The notes under the pieces were generated by a model, which was not told where the DNA came from, searched no databases, and was given only the letters and a program-made list of their open reading frames with translations. Shown piece after piece: positions 44,597 through 52,471 of a stretch of 64,000 bases of DNA. The position numbers and the translations under genes were made by a program. This DNA is from Pseudomonas benzenivorans (lineage in GTDB: Bacteria; Pseudomonadota; Gammaproteobacteria; Pseudomonadales; Pseudomonadaceae), in NCBI RefSeq assembly GCF_900100495.1, contig NZ_FNCT01000017.1:1-64000 (forward strand). The letters run 5' to 3'. Position 1 is the stretch's first letter; every line of letters begins with the position of its first letter.

Positions 44597-44638
44597 GTCC
44601 GGCGCGGCTTGCGCATAAACATACGATCTACAGGTGCA

Positions 44639-47032
44639 CTAACCGAACAACACCCTGGCCACATCGCTGTAGCGTTTGGCGAAGTGCACGGTCAGGTCCT
44701 CCTTGAGGTAGTCCGGCAGTTCCTCGTAGGAGCCGCGGTTGGCCTCCGGCAGGATCAGTTCGAAGATCTTCTGCCGCCGCGCGGCGATGACCTTCTCGCG
44801 CACCCCGCCGATCGGCAGCACCTGGCCGGTGAGGGTCAGCTCGCCGGTCATCGCCACGCCTTTCTTCGCCGGCTGGTTGCGCGCCAGCGAGAGCAGCGCG
44901 CTGGCCATGGTCACCCCGGCGCTGGGGCCGTCCTTCGGCGTGGCGCCTTCCGGCACGTGCAGGTGGACGAAGGCCTGGTCGAAGAAGCCCGGCTCGCCGC
45001 CGAACTGCTTCAGGTGCGAGCTGATGTAGCTGTGGGCGATCTCCGCCGATTCCTTCATCACCTCGCCGAGCTGGCCGGTGAGCTTGAAGCCGCGGTTCAG
45101 CGTGTGGATGCGCGTCGCCTCGATCGGCAGGGTGGCGCCGCCCATGCTGGTCCAGGCCAGGCCGGTGATCACGCCGACCCCGGAGAGCACCTGTTCGCTG
45201 CGGAACACCGGCATGCCGAGGTAGTCCTCGAGGTCTTTCGAACCGATCCTGATCTTGCTCTCCGGTGCATCGAGCAACTTGACCACCGCCTTGCGCACCA
45301 GTTTGCCCAACTGCTTCTCCAGCTGGCGCACCCCGGCCTCGCGGGCATAGCCCTCGATCAGCCCCTTCAGCGCGGCATCGCTGATCGACAGGCGCTGCTT
45401 CGGCACGCCGGCCTTGGCCAGCTGCTTGGGCCACAGGTGGCGCTTGGCGATGGCGAGTTTTTCCTCGGTGATGTAGCCGGACAGGCGGATCACCTCCATG
45501 CGGTCGAGCAGCGGCCCGGGGATCGAATCCAGGGTGTTGGCGGTGCAGACGAACAGCACCTTGGACAGGTCCAGGCGCAGGTCCAGGTAGTGGTCGAGGA
45601 ACTCGACGTTCTGCTCCGGATCGAGGGTCTCCAGCAGCGCCGAGGCCGGGTCGCCCTGGTAGCTGCTGCTGAGCTTGTCGATCTCGTCGAGCATGATCAC
45701 CGGGTTCATCACCTCGACTTCCTTCAGCGCCTGCACCAGCTTGCCGGGCAGGGCGCCGATGTAGGTGCGGCGGTGGCCCTTGATCTCCGCCTCGTCGCGC
45801 ATGCCGCCGACGCTGAAACGGTAGAACGGCCGGCCGAGGGATTCGGCGATGGACTTGCCGATGCTGGTCTTGCCCACGCCCGGCGGGCCGACCAGCAGCA
45901 CGATGCTGCCGGCGATCTCGCCCTTGAAGGCGCCGACCGCGAGGAACTCGACGATCCGCGCCTTGATGTCGTCCATCCCGGCGTGGTGCGCATCGAGCAC
46001 CTTGCGCGCGTGCTTGAGGTCGAGCCGGTCCTTGCCATAGATGCCCCAGGGCAGGGCGGTGGCCCAGTCCAGGTAATTGCGGGTGACCGCGTATTCCGGC
46101 GAGCCGGTCTCGAGGATCGCCAGCTTGCCCAGCTCCTCGTCGATGCGCTTGCGCGCCTGCTCGGGCAGGGTCTTGCCCGCCAGGCGCTGCTCGAACTGCT
46201 CGACATCGGCGCTGCGGTCGTCCTTGCTCAGGCCCAGTTCCTGCTGGATGACCTTCAGCTGTTCCTTGAGGAAGAACTCGCGCTGGCGCTCGCCGATCTT
46301 GCGGTTGACCTCCTCCGACAACTCCTTCTGCAGGCGCCCGACCTCGACCTCCTTGCGCAGCAGCGGCAGCACCTTCTCCATGCGCTTGAGCATCGGCACG
46401 CAGTCCAGCACTTCCTGCAATTCACGGCCGGGGGCGCTGGTCAGCGCGGCGGCGAAGTCGGTCAGCGGCGAGGGATCGTTGGGGCTGAAGCGGTTCAGGT
46501 AGTTCTTCAGTTGCTCGCTGTACAGCGGGTTGAGCGGCAGCAGTTCCTTGATCGCATTGATCAGCGCCATGCCGTAGGCCTTGACCTCGTCGCGCGGGTC
46601 GGCCGGGCTCTTCGGGTAGTCGACTTCCACCAGGTATGGCGGCTTGCGGCTGAGCCAGCCGCGGATGCGCACGCGGGTCAGGCCCTGAGCGACGAACTGC
46701 AGCTTGCCGCCCTCTTTCGTGGCATGGTGCACCCGCACCAGGGTGCCGTGCTCGGGCAGGCTGTCCGGATCGAAGCCGCCGGCGTCGGCCGTCGGGCTAT
46801 CCATATAGAACAATGCCAGGCACTGGTGCGCGGTGTTGGCCACGCGTTCCAGGGTCGTGCCCCAGGGCTCCGGGTTGACGATCACCGGCAGCACCTGGCC
46901 GGGGAAAAACGGGCGGTTGTGCACCGGGATCACATAGAGCTTGTCCGGCAACTGCTGGTCGGGCAGCGCCAGGCTCTGGCTGCTCGGGCTGGATTGTTCT
47001 GCGGCGATTTCGATGTCTTGCTGATCGTTCAT
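44639..47032 (-). CDS. asrA: Lon-type ATP-dependent protease AsrA
   Basis: 797 residues from ATG 47032. N-terminal substrate domain (DQQLPDKLYVIPVHNRPFFPGQVLPVIVNPEPWGTTLERVA, unlike the canonical Lon opening), coiled linker, AAA+ domain with Walker A GPPGVGKT at 382-389 and Walker B VIMLDEIDKL, and a C-terminal protease domain with the catalytic dyad S704 (KDGPSAGVTM) and K747 (GGVREKVIAA). P. aeruginosa has two Lon proteins; the neighbouring icp gene and the N-terminus point to the AsrA copy, reported in the aminoglycoside stress response. Degrades misfolded and regulatory proteins in the cytoplasm. Confidence 0.9.
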   Translation of the reverse strand: MNDQQDIEIAAEQSSPSSQSLALPDQQLPDKLYVIPVHNRPFFPGQVLPVIVNPEPWGTTLERVANTAHQCLALFYMDSPTADAGGFDPDSLPEHGTLVRVHHATKEGGKLQFVAQGLTRVRIRGWLSRKPPYLVEVDYPKSPADPRDEVKAYGMALINAIKELLPLNPLYSEQLKNYLNRFSPNDPSPLTDFAAALTSAPGRELQEVLDCVPMLKRMEKVLPLLRKEVEVGRLQKELSEEVNRKIGERQREFFLKEQLKVIQQELGLSKDDRSADVEQFEQRLAGKTLPEQARKRIDEELGKLAILETGSPEYAVTRNYLDWATALPWGIYGKDRLDLKHARKVLDAHHAGMDDIKARIVEFLAVGAFKGEIAGSIVLLVGPPGVGKTSIGKSIAESLGRPFYRFSVGGMRDEAEIKGHRRTYIGALPGKLVQALKEVEVMNPVIMLDEIDKLSSSYQGDPASALLETLDPEQNVEFLDHYLDLRLDLSKVLFVCTANTLDSIPGPLLDRMEVIRLSGYITEEKLAIAKRHLWPKQLAKAGVPKQRLSISDAALKGLIEGYAREAGVRQLEKQLGKLVRKAVVKLLDAPESKIRIGSKDLEDYLGMPVFRSEQVLSGVGVITGLAWTSMGGATLPIEATRIHTLNRGFKLTGQLGEVMKESAEIAHSYISSHLKQFGGEPGFFDQAFVHLHVPEGATPKDGPSAGVTMASALLSLARNQPAKKGVAMTGELTLTGQVLPIGGVREKVIAARRQKIFELILPEANRGSYEELPDYLKEDLTVHFAKRYSDVARVLFG

Positions 47033-47089
47033 GCGGCACCTGCTGTTGCACATTGAATGCTACATGGGGCGGCGCCGGGTGTATTTCAA

Positions 47090-47806
47090 TCAGACCGGGA
47101 CAATGCTGCCAGCGAGAGCGCGGCGCAAACCGTGCAAGCGCTCATCGATCAGCGGGGTGAGCAGGGCGAAGCAGTCGCTGGGCGCCAGGCGCGGCTGGGG
47201 GGCGTCGACCAGGTTCCGTTGCAGTTGCTGCAGCAGGCTGTGCAGCGGTTCGCTGGCGGCGGGATCGTCGAGGCGCTGGCAGAGTAGGCGTATCTGCAGT
47301 TGCAGGCCGGCCGGGCAGCGCCGGTAGTTGGCGGCGCGCACCGCCAGCCCGCGCAGGCGCGCCAGGTCTTCCAGGCCGCGGCAGGCCTGCCCCAAACCGT
47401 GCAGCGCCGGCGTGTCGTATAGGCACAGGCGCGCTTCGAGTTGCTCGATGACCGCCAGCAGGCCCTCGATCATCCGGCAATGCGCCTCGAAATCGGCCGG
47501 ATTGCGCCGCAGCTGCGGCCAGTCCTGCTGTAGCGGCGGCAGTTGCAGGCTGGGGCCCGGCCAGTTCAGCCAGAGCTGGTCGAGCTGGCGCGCCAGGACG
47601 TTGCGCTGGCTGACGCTGGCGATATCCGGCTGCGCCCCCAGGCCGCGGTGTTTCTGCAAGGCTTGCAGCAGGTCGAGGGCGCGCTGCAGGGTGCTGCTTT
47701 CCAACTGGGCGATGGCCTGCCGATGACGGCGCGCGGCGCGGCGGGTGAGCCACTGGCCGAGCAGAAACAGACCCAGTGCCAAGGCCAGGGCAATGCTGAG
47801 TTCCAT
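47090..47806 (-). CDS. Membrane-anchored helical protein, possible NIT-like sensor
   Basis: 238 residues, ATG 47806 with GGAG 7 bp upstream. One N-terminal membrane helix (LSIALALALGLFLLGQWL), then an all-helical soluble domain. The segment TLQRALDLLQALQKHRGLGAQ resembles the opening of nitrate/nitrite-sensing (NIT) domains (LQxERG), but the match is partial and no output domain is attached. Function unknown. It lies 57 bp upstream of asrA on the same strand, so the two may be co-transcribed. Confidence 0.6.
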   Translation of the reverse strand: MELSIALALALGLFLLGQWLTRRAARRHRQAIAQLESSTLQRALDLLQALQKHRGLGAQPDIASVSQRNVLARQLDQLWLNWPGPSLQLPPLQQDWPQLRRNPADFEAHCRMIEGLLAVIEQLEARLCLYDTPALHGLGQACRGLEDLARLRGLAVRAANYRRCPAGLQLQIRLLCQRLDDPAASEPLHSLLQQLQRNLVDAPQPRLAPSDCFALLTPLIDERLHGLRRALAGSIVPV

Positions 47807-48108
47807 GGGGTAGCTCCTAGGGGGCGGGACGTGCCAACGCGGATGTAGAAGGGGGGGTTAGCAACTCTCCTGCCAGTTGCCGAAAACCCCGGTTTACGAG
47901 GGCTCTGCACCGCCAGGGGGCAGCGCGGCGCGCCATGGTTGTGCATGTGTCGACAGGCCTGCCCGTTTTGGTGCGTGGCCCGTGCGCGCCGGCTGTCGGC
48001 TGCCGTGAACGATGCGGGCTGCGGGGCTGTGCTGCTCCCGCGCGACGGGCTCTGCAGGAGACCGCACGATTCCGGCCAGCCGCTGGTCGGCGGGGATGAC
48101 GGCGGCCC
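47807..48108. other. Divergent region before AraC regulator (302 bp)
   Basis: No protein-like frame, no clear palindrome beyond short GC-rich ones. Presumably contains divergent promoters for the NIT-like gene and the AraC gene. Confidence 0.4.
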
Positions 48109-48909
48109 GTGCAACTGGTTAAAGTGCCGACATTCCCACCCGGAATTGCCTGCGCAATGCTCAACGCCCGCCTGCTGCGCCTGGACGACCAGGCCCACGA
48201 ACACACCCACGACCACCACCAGCTGGTGCTGTCGCTGACCGGGCGCGCGGAGTTCGAGGTCAACGGCCGCGGGGGCGAGGTCTGCCGCATGCGCGCCTGC
48301 CTGGTGCCGGGCGATGCCGACCACCAGTTCGCCGGCATGGGCGACAACCGCATGCTGATCATCGACCTGAACGAGCAGGGCACCTCCAGCGAAGACCTGG
48401 CGCTGCTCACCCACCTGTTCGAGATCCCGCGTTACCCGCAGCTGGATGCGGATTTCCAGAACCTGCTCAGCTACGCCGGCGCCGAACTCGAGCGCTACGG
48501 CAGCGACCCGCTGCTGGCCCGCTCGCTCGGCGGCGTGCTGCTGCGTGCGCTGCACCTGCGGCTGTTCGGCGAGCAGCCCGGTCGGGCGCCCGGCCCGCTC
48601 AACCTGGAACGCCTGGACGGCTACATCGGCGAGCACCTGGCGCGGCGCATCAGCGTCGCCGAGCTGGCCCAGGTGGTCTGCCTCAGCCCCAGTCACTTCC
48701 ATGCGCAGTTCAAGGACAGCGTCGGCCTGACCCCGCACCAGTACCTGCTGAAAACCCGCCTCGACCGCGCCGCCCGCCTGCTGCGCGAGAGCCCCCTGCC
48801 GCTGATCCGCATCGCCGAAGAATGCGGCTTCTCCAGCCAGAGCGCGCTGACCACCGCCATGCGCCGCTACCTCGGCCTGACCCCCAAGCGCCTGCGCGGC
48901 GCGGAGTAA
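48109..48909 (+). CDS. AraC-family transcriptional regulator, PruR candidate
   Basis: 266 residues if GTG 48109 is used; ATG 48157 is an alternative. I favour the longer form because KVPTFPPGIACAMLNARLLRLDDQAHEHTHDHHQLVLSL looks continuous with the cupin domain. The double helix-turn-helix at the C-terminus (ISVAELAQVVCLSPSHFHAQFKDSVGLTPHQYLLKTRL and IRIAEECGFSSQSALTTAMRRYLGLTPKRLRG) is clear. In P. aeruginosa the AraC activator of proline use, PruR, is encoded next to asrA, so this is a syntenic candidate; putAP is not visible here. Confidence 0.82.
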   Translation: MQLVKVPTFPPGIACAMLNARLLRLDDQAHEHTHDHHQLVLSLTGRAEFEVNGRGGEVCRMRACLVPGDADHQFAGMGDNRMLIIDLNEQGTSSEDLALLTHLFEIPRYPQLDADFQNLLSYAGAELERYGSDPLLARSLGGVLLRALHLRLFGEQPGRAPGPLNLERLDGYIGEHLARRISVAELAQVVCLSPSHFHAQFKDSVGLTPHQYLLKTRLDRAARLLRESPLPLIRIAEECGFSSQSALTTAMRRYLGLTPKRLRGAE

Positions 48910-49516
48910 CCGCGGACGCCCAGTCCGCGGCGGCAACACGCCAATCCATCCTGTAGGAGCGGCGGGGACGCCCAGTCCATGTCCGCGATGCTCCATCCTG
49001 TAGGAGCGGGCCATGCCCGCGAAACCGCTCGATCACGGCCATGCGCGGTGCCCCAAAGCCCGGCTGCAACCCGGGGCCACTCGCGGACTGCTGTTTGTGG
49101 GAGGGGCGGGGACGCCGAGTTCTTGGCCGCGAAAATCCCTGGCTACGTAGGCCCGTAGATCCTATGTTCCTACGCAAGCCCGAATGATCTACGCATCCGT
49201 GGGAGGCCCGACCTCGGGGCGATGCTTTGGCTTTTTGCCGGGCCATAGCCTGGCAGCCCTGCGGGCTGCATTCGCCGCGGGGGCGCGCCTCCTACGAGTC
49301 CTGCGCCGTTGGCTGAGTCCGTAGCCCGGATGCAATCCGGGGGCGATTCCCGTCTTGCATCCGGCCTACCAGAGCTGTGTAGCTCCGTAGCCCGAATAAA
49401 CGCAGCGCAATCCGGGAGCTATTTGGCGCCCCTATGAGTTACCCCCGGATTGCGCCGGGGCTTATCCGCATATGGCCTTCCTGGCAAGCTGCGCCTTAGC
49501 CAATCGGGAGAAAGTC
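48910..49516. repeat. REP-like palindrome-rich intergenic region (607 bp)
   Basis: Made up largely of dispersed short repeats: CCTGTAGGAGCGG at 48950-48962 and 48999-49011, ggccatgcccgcg motifs, and GTAGCCCGGATGCAATCCGG-type hairpins at 49321-49340 and 49388-49462 (with ccggattgcgccgggg). No gene or promoter that I can support except the ribosome site GGGAG at 49506-49510 for the next gene. Confidence 0.6.
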
Positions 49517-50149
49517 ATGCAGGCGCTTTTCGTCCACGGCATGGGCCGTTCGCCGCTATCGGGCTGGCGGCTGCTTCGACACCTGCGGCGCGCGGGCCTC
49601 AAGACCTGCAGCTTCGGCTACAGCGCCAGCCTGGAAGACTTCGCCGCCATCGAGCGCCGGCTGGTCGTGCGAATCGCGCGCCTGGCGGAGCGCGGCGACT
49701 ACGTGCTGATCGGCCACTCCCTGGGCGGTGTCCTGCTCAGGGCGGCGGTCAACCGCTTGCCGGCGGCAACCCGGCGGCCTCGCCACCTGTTCCTGCTGGG
49801 CTCGCCGCTGCGCCCGGCGCTGCTGGCGCAGCGGCTCGCCGGCAATCCGCTGTACCGCGTGCTGACCCGGGACTGCGGGCAACTGCTCGGCTCGCCGGCG
49901 CGCATGGCCGAGATCGGCCCGGTGCCGGTGCCGACCACAGGCATCGTTGGCGTGCGCGGCCTGCCGCTGGAGCGCAGCCCGTTTCGCGGGGAAGCGAACG
50001 ACGGCGTGGTGTCCATCGCCGAGGTGAGCGCCGACTGGCTCAGCGATCAGGTTCAGCTTCCCATCGTCCACACCTTCCTGCCGTCCAGCCGGCGCGTGGC
50101 GGCCATCATCCTGCAGCGGCTGGCGCGCAATGACGAAAAAGGCGGTTGA
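49517..50149 (+). CDS. Alpha/beta hydrolase, small lipase/PGAP1-like
   Basis: 210 residues from ATG 49517 (MQALFVHGMGRSPLSGWRLLRHLRRAGLKTCSFGY), GGGAG upstream. Oxyanion-hole motif FVHGMG at 5-10, nucleophile elbow GHSLGG with S68, and a likely catalytic H in QLPIVHTFLPSS; the Asp is probably in GEANDGVVSIAE. Short, without lid insertion or signal peptide, resembling cytoplasmic lipase-like hydrolases. Substrate unknown. Stands alone between repeat-rich spacers. Confidence 0.8.
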   Translation: MQALFVHGMGRSPLSGWRLLRHLRRAGLKTCSFGYSASLEDFAAIERRLVVRIARLAERGDYVLIGHSLGGVLLRAAVNRLPAATRRPRHLFLLGSPLRPALLAQRLAGNPLYRVLTRDCGQLLGSPARMAEIGPVPVPTTGIVGVRGLPLERSPFRGEANDGVVSIAEVSADWLSDQVQLPIVHTFLPSSRRVAAIILQRLARNDEKGG

Positions 50150-50223
50150 CGATGGCGCGTCCTGAGGCTGGGGGAGCGCTTTAGAAAGGCTATGTTGCAC
50201 GATTATACGGCTTACGCTGATTA

Positions 50224-50260
50224 GTCCCCTCGCCCCTCTGGGGAGAGGGTTAGGGAGAGG
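50224..50260. repeat. GC-rich palindromic repeat, third copy
   Basis: CCCCTCGCCCCTCTGGGGAG followed by agggttagggagagggg, the same CCCTC/GAGGG family found at 9555-9656 and 19930-20045. It may act as a terminator after the hydrolase gene. Confidence 0.6.
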
Positions 50261-50315
50261 GGAGCAAATCGCGTCTGGCAATACATCACGTGATCGGGAC
50301 ACAGGCTTTAGAAAC

Positions 50316-50590
50316 CATGCGTGTTAACGAAATAGGAGGCAGTCGAGCTGCGGGCACTGGGCGGATCAGAGGCGTGCCCGAGTTGTCCTGCTCGATGGCG
50401 TAGAGCAGACCGTTCACGCCCTTGCCGGCCGGGCCACAGGCCAGGTAGCCGGGCTAGTCGGTCAGGGCGTCGAGGTCGCGGGATTCGCTGACCGGTTCGA
50501 TGGCCAAGCGCTAGGGGTTGTCGAGGGCTTCGCGGCCGTCGAAGCCCGGCGCCTGCAGGTCGTTGTCGATGCCCGACAGGGCAGGGTGAC
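50316..50590 (-). pseudogene. Decayed C-terminal gene fragment with two in-frame TAG codons
   Basis: On the minus strand one frame reads GIDNDLQAPGFDGREALDNP-stop-RLAIEPVSESRDLDALTD-stop-PGYLACGPAGKGVNGLLYAIEQDNSG, then loses protein character. Both interruptions are TAG. The residues on either side of each stop look like continuous protein, suggesting recent decay of a secreted esterase/phytase-like or methylamine-utilisation-like protein; the family is a guess. No start or upstream half is present. Confidence 0.5.
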
Positions 50591-50646
50591 AGGGGCCCGA
50601 ATCGAGGCAGGACGGGCTCGCCCAACGGCCAGCCCGCCCTGCTTGG

Positions 50647-50943
50647 TTACAGCTGCAAACAGGTTTTCCGCGCCTGGTGATTGCCGCCGTAGGGCGAGCA
50701 CAGGCGCTGGTGCACCCGGCTGAGGAAACCGATCTCGAAGGCCCGCCGCTGCGCCCCAGGGGGCAGTGCGTCACGCTCGAGAATCAGGTTGGCCCAGAGC
50801 CAGCCGGTGTTGTCGTTGCTCAGCCAGGTTTGAGCGCTGGCCACGCCCTTGTCGAAGGCCTGATGACAGTTCACCGGCCACTTGATCACCGCGCCGCGAT
50901 GGCCGTCGTGGGTCGGCAGGTAGCTGGTGCTGGGCTTATTCAT
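50647..50943 (-). CDS. Small QslA-like protein
   Basis: 98 residues, ATG 50943, overlapping the preceding gene's stop by 8 bp (ATGAATAA). Core GAVIKWPVNCHQAFDKGVASAQTWLSNDNTGWLWANLILERDALPPGAQRRAFEIGFLSRVHQRLC resembles the QslA LasR-antiactivator domain in its FDKG..A..WL, GWLW..L and RRAFEIGFLSR.QQR-type motifs. The assignment is from memory and tentative. Transcribed last in a minus-strand unit downstream of a structured RNA leader. Confidence 0.55.
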   Translation of the reverse strand: MNKPSTSYLPTHDGHRGAVIKWPVNCHQAFDKGVASAQTWLSNDNTGWLWANLILERDALPPGAQRRAFEIGFLSRVHQRLCSPYGGNHQARKTCLQL

Positions 50944-51211
50944 CGGCAGCCCTCCCGGCGGATTGCGCCAGCGAACTGCGGTACAGCACCACCACGTCGT
51001 TGAGCATCTCGCGGGCGCCCTGACATAGCTCGTGCAAGTCCTTTGCGGTGGAGGTGTTCGCCTCCGAGCGAGCCAGAATCGAGAACAACTTGTGTAACAT
51101 CGCCACCCGCAACTCGGCCGCCGCCTGGAAGTGGCAGACAGGGCCACCGAGGCAGTCGAGCGGTTCGAAGCGTTTCGGGAAGGGGATAACAGCGGGGTTG
51201 GATCTAGTCAT
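50936..51211 (-). CDS. Small helical protein of unknown function
   Basis: 91 residues from ATG 51211 (MTRSNPAVIPFPKRFEPLDCLGGPVCHFQAAAELRVAMLHKLFSILARSEANTSTAKDLHELCQGAREMLNDVVVLYRSS). Its ATG overlaps the stop of a 28-codon leader ORF (ATGACTAG) and its end overlaps the QslA-like gene. Predicted all-alpha. Loosely similar in size and layout to DUF3077-type small Pseudomonas proteins; I do not claim membership. Confidence 0.5.
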   Translation of the reverse strand: MTRSNPAVIPFPKRFEPLDCLGGPVCHFQAAAELRVAMLHKLFSILARSEANTSTAKDLHELCQGAREMLNDVVVLYRSSLAQSAGRAADE

Positions 51212-51290
51212 GGCGCACCTCCAGGCTGGAGATAAACGACAAGACGAACTGCCCAAGGTGGAGCCCTTGGGTAAAAGGTGGATAGCGCAT
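51204..51290 (-). CDS. 28-codon leader ORF
   Basis: ATG 51290 follows AAGGA closely; reads MRYPPFTQGLHLGQFVLSFI and ends in HD before TAG at 51204-51206. The stop overlaps the next gene's start by 8 bp. This leader-then-gene overlap downstream of a C4-like RNA recalls icd/ant of phage P1, where translation of the leader is needed for the second frame. Short, so confidence is limited. Confidence 0.45.
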   Translation of the reverse strand: MRYPPFTQGLHLGQFVLSFISSLEVRHD

Positions 51291-51299
51291 TTTCCTTAT

Positions 51300-51322
51300 G
51301 CTCCTCGAACTATTTAAGGAGC
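51300..51322 (-). promoter_or_regulatory. Hairpin masking a ribosome-binding-like AGGAG
   Basis: On the minus strand GCTCCT - TAAATAGTTCG - AGGAGC forms a 6-bp stem whose 3' arm contains AGGAG, 13 bases before the leader ATG. Candidate site for translational control or antisense pairing. Confidence 0.5.
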
Positions 51323-51349
51323 CGCCAACCTCTCGTTTCGACTCGGTTG

Positions 51350-51428
51350 GGTGGCGGACCGTACGGGGGTCGAAATACCGGCGTCCGAGGGAACCGGCCA
51401 GGCCGAAGCCTGCCCCGCACGGCCCACC
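51350..51428 (-). ncRNA. C4-antisense-RNA-like structured RNA
   Basis: Minus-strand RNA begins GGTGGGCCGTGCGGGG and ends CCCCGTACGGTCCGCCACC, which pair as GGTGG/CCACC, CCGT/ACGG and CGGGG/CCCCG. Inside are two hairpins, CAGGC-TTCG-GCCTG and CCGG-(N12)-CCGG, giving a three-way junction. This architecture and its wording resemble C4 antisense RNAs (phage P1/P7 and many Pseudomonas loci) as I remember them. It lies directly upstream of the hairpin and leader ORF on the same strand, which fits C4 biology. Confidence 0.5.
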
Positions 51429-51450
51429 ATAGAAATGCGGTAGCCGGGCA

Positions 51451-51482
51451 CAAAAAAAGCGCCGGCTACTCAGCTATGGCGC
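51451..51482 (-). terminator. Intrinsic terminator upstream of the C4-like RNA
   Basis: Minus strand: AGCGCC - 14-base loop - GGCGCT followed by TTTTTTT. It could end transcription from the tetR gene, or be an early stop of the leader transcript. Confidence 0.5.
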
Positions 51483-51738
51483 TGTCGCGCCTCAGACAAA
51501 ACACGGGTTTCGACTCCCGGCCACGGGATTGACCGTGACCGGCGAACTCTAGCCCGGCGAGGGGCGATGGGCAAGCCCGAAGGGAGGCAGCAATCGGTAA
51601 CGTCGAATTGAGCGGGCCGTAAATTGCTGGGTTCGGCCTATCCTGATGGGCAGGAAGCGGCCAGAAGCGGTCATCGAGTGACTACAAAAGCAGAGGCGAT
51701 TCAGCATAGGCCGGGGATGTCTACCGGAGCGGGGGTAG
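51483..51738. other. Spacer between tetR end and structured locus
   Basis: No protein-like frame. Contains short inverted repeats (ccggccacgggattgaccgtgaccgg at 51518-51543) and marks the point where base composition starts to fall on the right. Confidence 0.4.
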
Positions 51739-52389
51739 TCACTTCTTTGATGAAGGACGGCGGATGGCGATGCCCTTGATGACAATGCTCACCCATTGCG
51801 TCCACAACTGCTCCATTTCGTTTGGACTGATAGGAGTTGCATCCGCCCGCCAAGACAAGCTCAGGATGCCATTTGCAGCTGCCCATAGTGAGGTGGCGGC
51901 CAGGCATGGGTCTATCGTGGGGTCAATGGTGCCGTCAGCTATGCCATCGCGTAAGGCTGCTTCCATCTTGCTGTTCTGGTGCCTTATCAAATCGCTCATT
52001 CGCGCTACCGCTTCAGGCTCATTGGGAGGATCTGCGAGCAGGCGGAACTCATTTGGTCGCTCACAAGCGAAGCGAAAATAACCCTGTGCAACGATCCGAA
52101 GTCGCTCCATGGGCGTCCCGGCAGCCGCATAAGCGGCGTCCATGTAAACCTTGTTTTCCTCAAAGGCCCGTTCAGCAACAGCCATAAGCAAAGCTGATCG
52201 CCCGCCAATCCTGTTGTAGATGGTCTGCACCGCAATGTCTGCTCGTTCAGCAACGGCTTCGAGAGTCAAAGCGGCCGCTCCGCCCTCCAAAATCAAGGCT
52301 TCGGCATTCTGGATGATCGCTAGCCGCGTGGCTTCAGCCTTGCGCTGGGTGCGAGTGGGAGTGGGAGTGGGGGGCGTGGAATTTGTCAT
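51739..52389 (-). CDS. TetR-family transcriptional regulator
   Basis: 216 residues from ATG 52389. After a Thr/Pro-rich start (TNSTPPTPTPTRTQRKAEATR), the helix-turn-helix is ILEGGAAALTLEAVAERADIAVQTIYNRIGGRSALLMAVAERAF; the rest is a helical ligand-binding domain. Divergent from the alpha/beta hydrolase gene, 82 bp away, so probably the repressor of the rightward catabolic genes and of itself. The start region holds gagtgg hexamer repeats (52354-52371), prone to slippage but in frame. Confidence 0.85.
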   Translation of the reverse strand: MTNSTPPTPTPTRTQRKAEATRLAIIQNAEALILEGGAAALTLEAVAERADIAVQTIYNRIGGRSALLMAVAERAFEENKVYMDAAYAAAGTPMERLRIVAQGYFRFACERPNEFRLLADPPNEPEAVARMSDLIRHQNSKMEAALRDGIADGTIDPTIDPCLAATSLWAAANGILSLSWRADATPISPNEMEQLWTQWVSIVIKGIAIRRPSSKK

Positions 52390-52471
52390 GGCGCGAGTAT
52401 ACACGACGATTGGTTATTGTATGTGCATCCAAAAGTGGAATAGCATCAAAAAAACAACAAAGGTATCCGCC

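Noticed and set aside
44609-47056. 815-codon plus-strand frame opposite asrA
   Set aside because: Antisense shadow of a Lon protease with full catalytic residues.
51503-51520. tRNA T-arm-like sequence CGGGTTTCGACTCCCGG
   Set aside because: The stem does not pair properly with a 7-base loop, and no acceptor, D or anticodon arms are found around it; also no CCA end.
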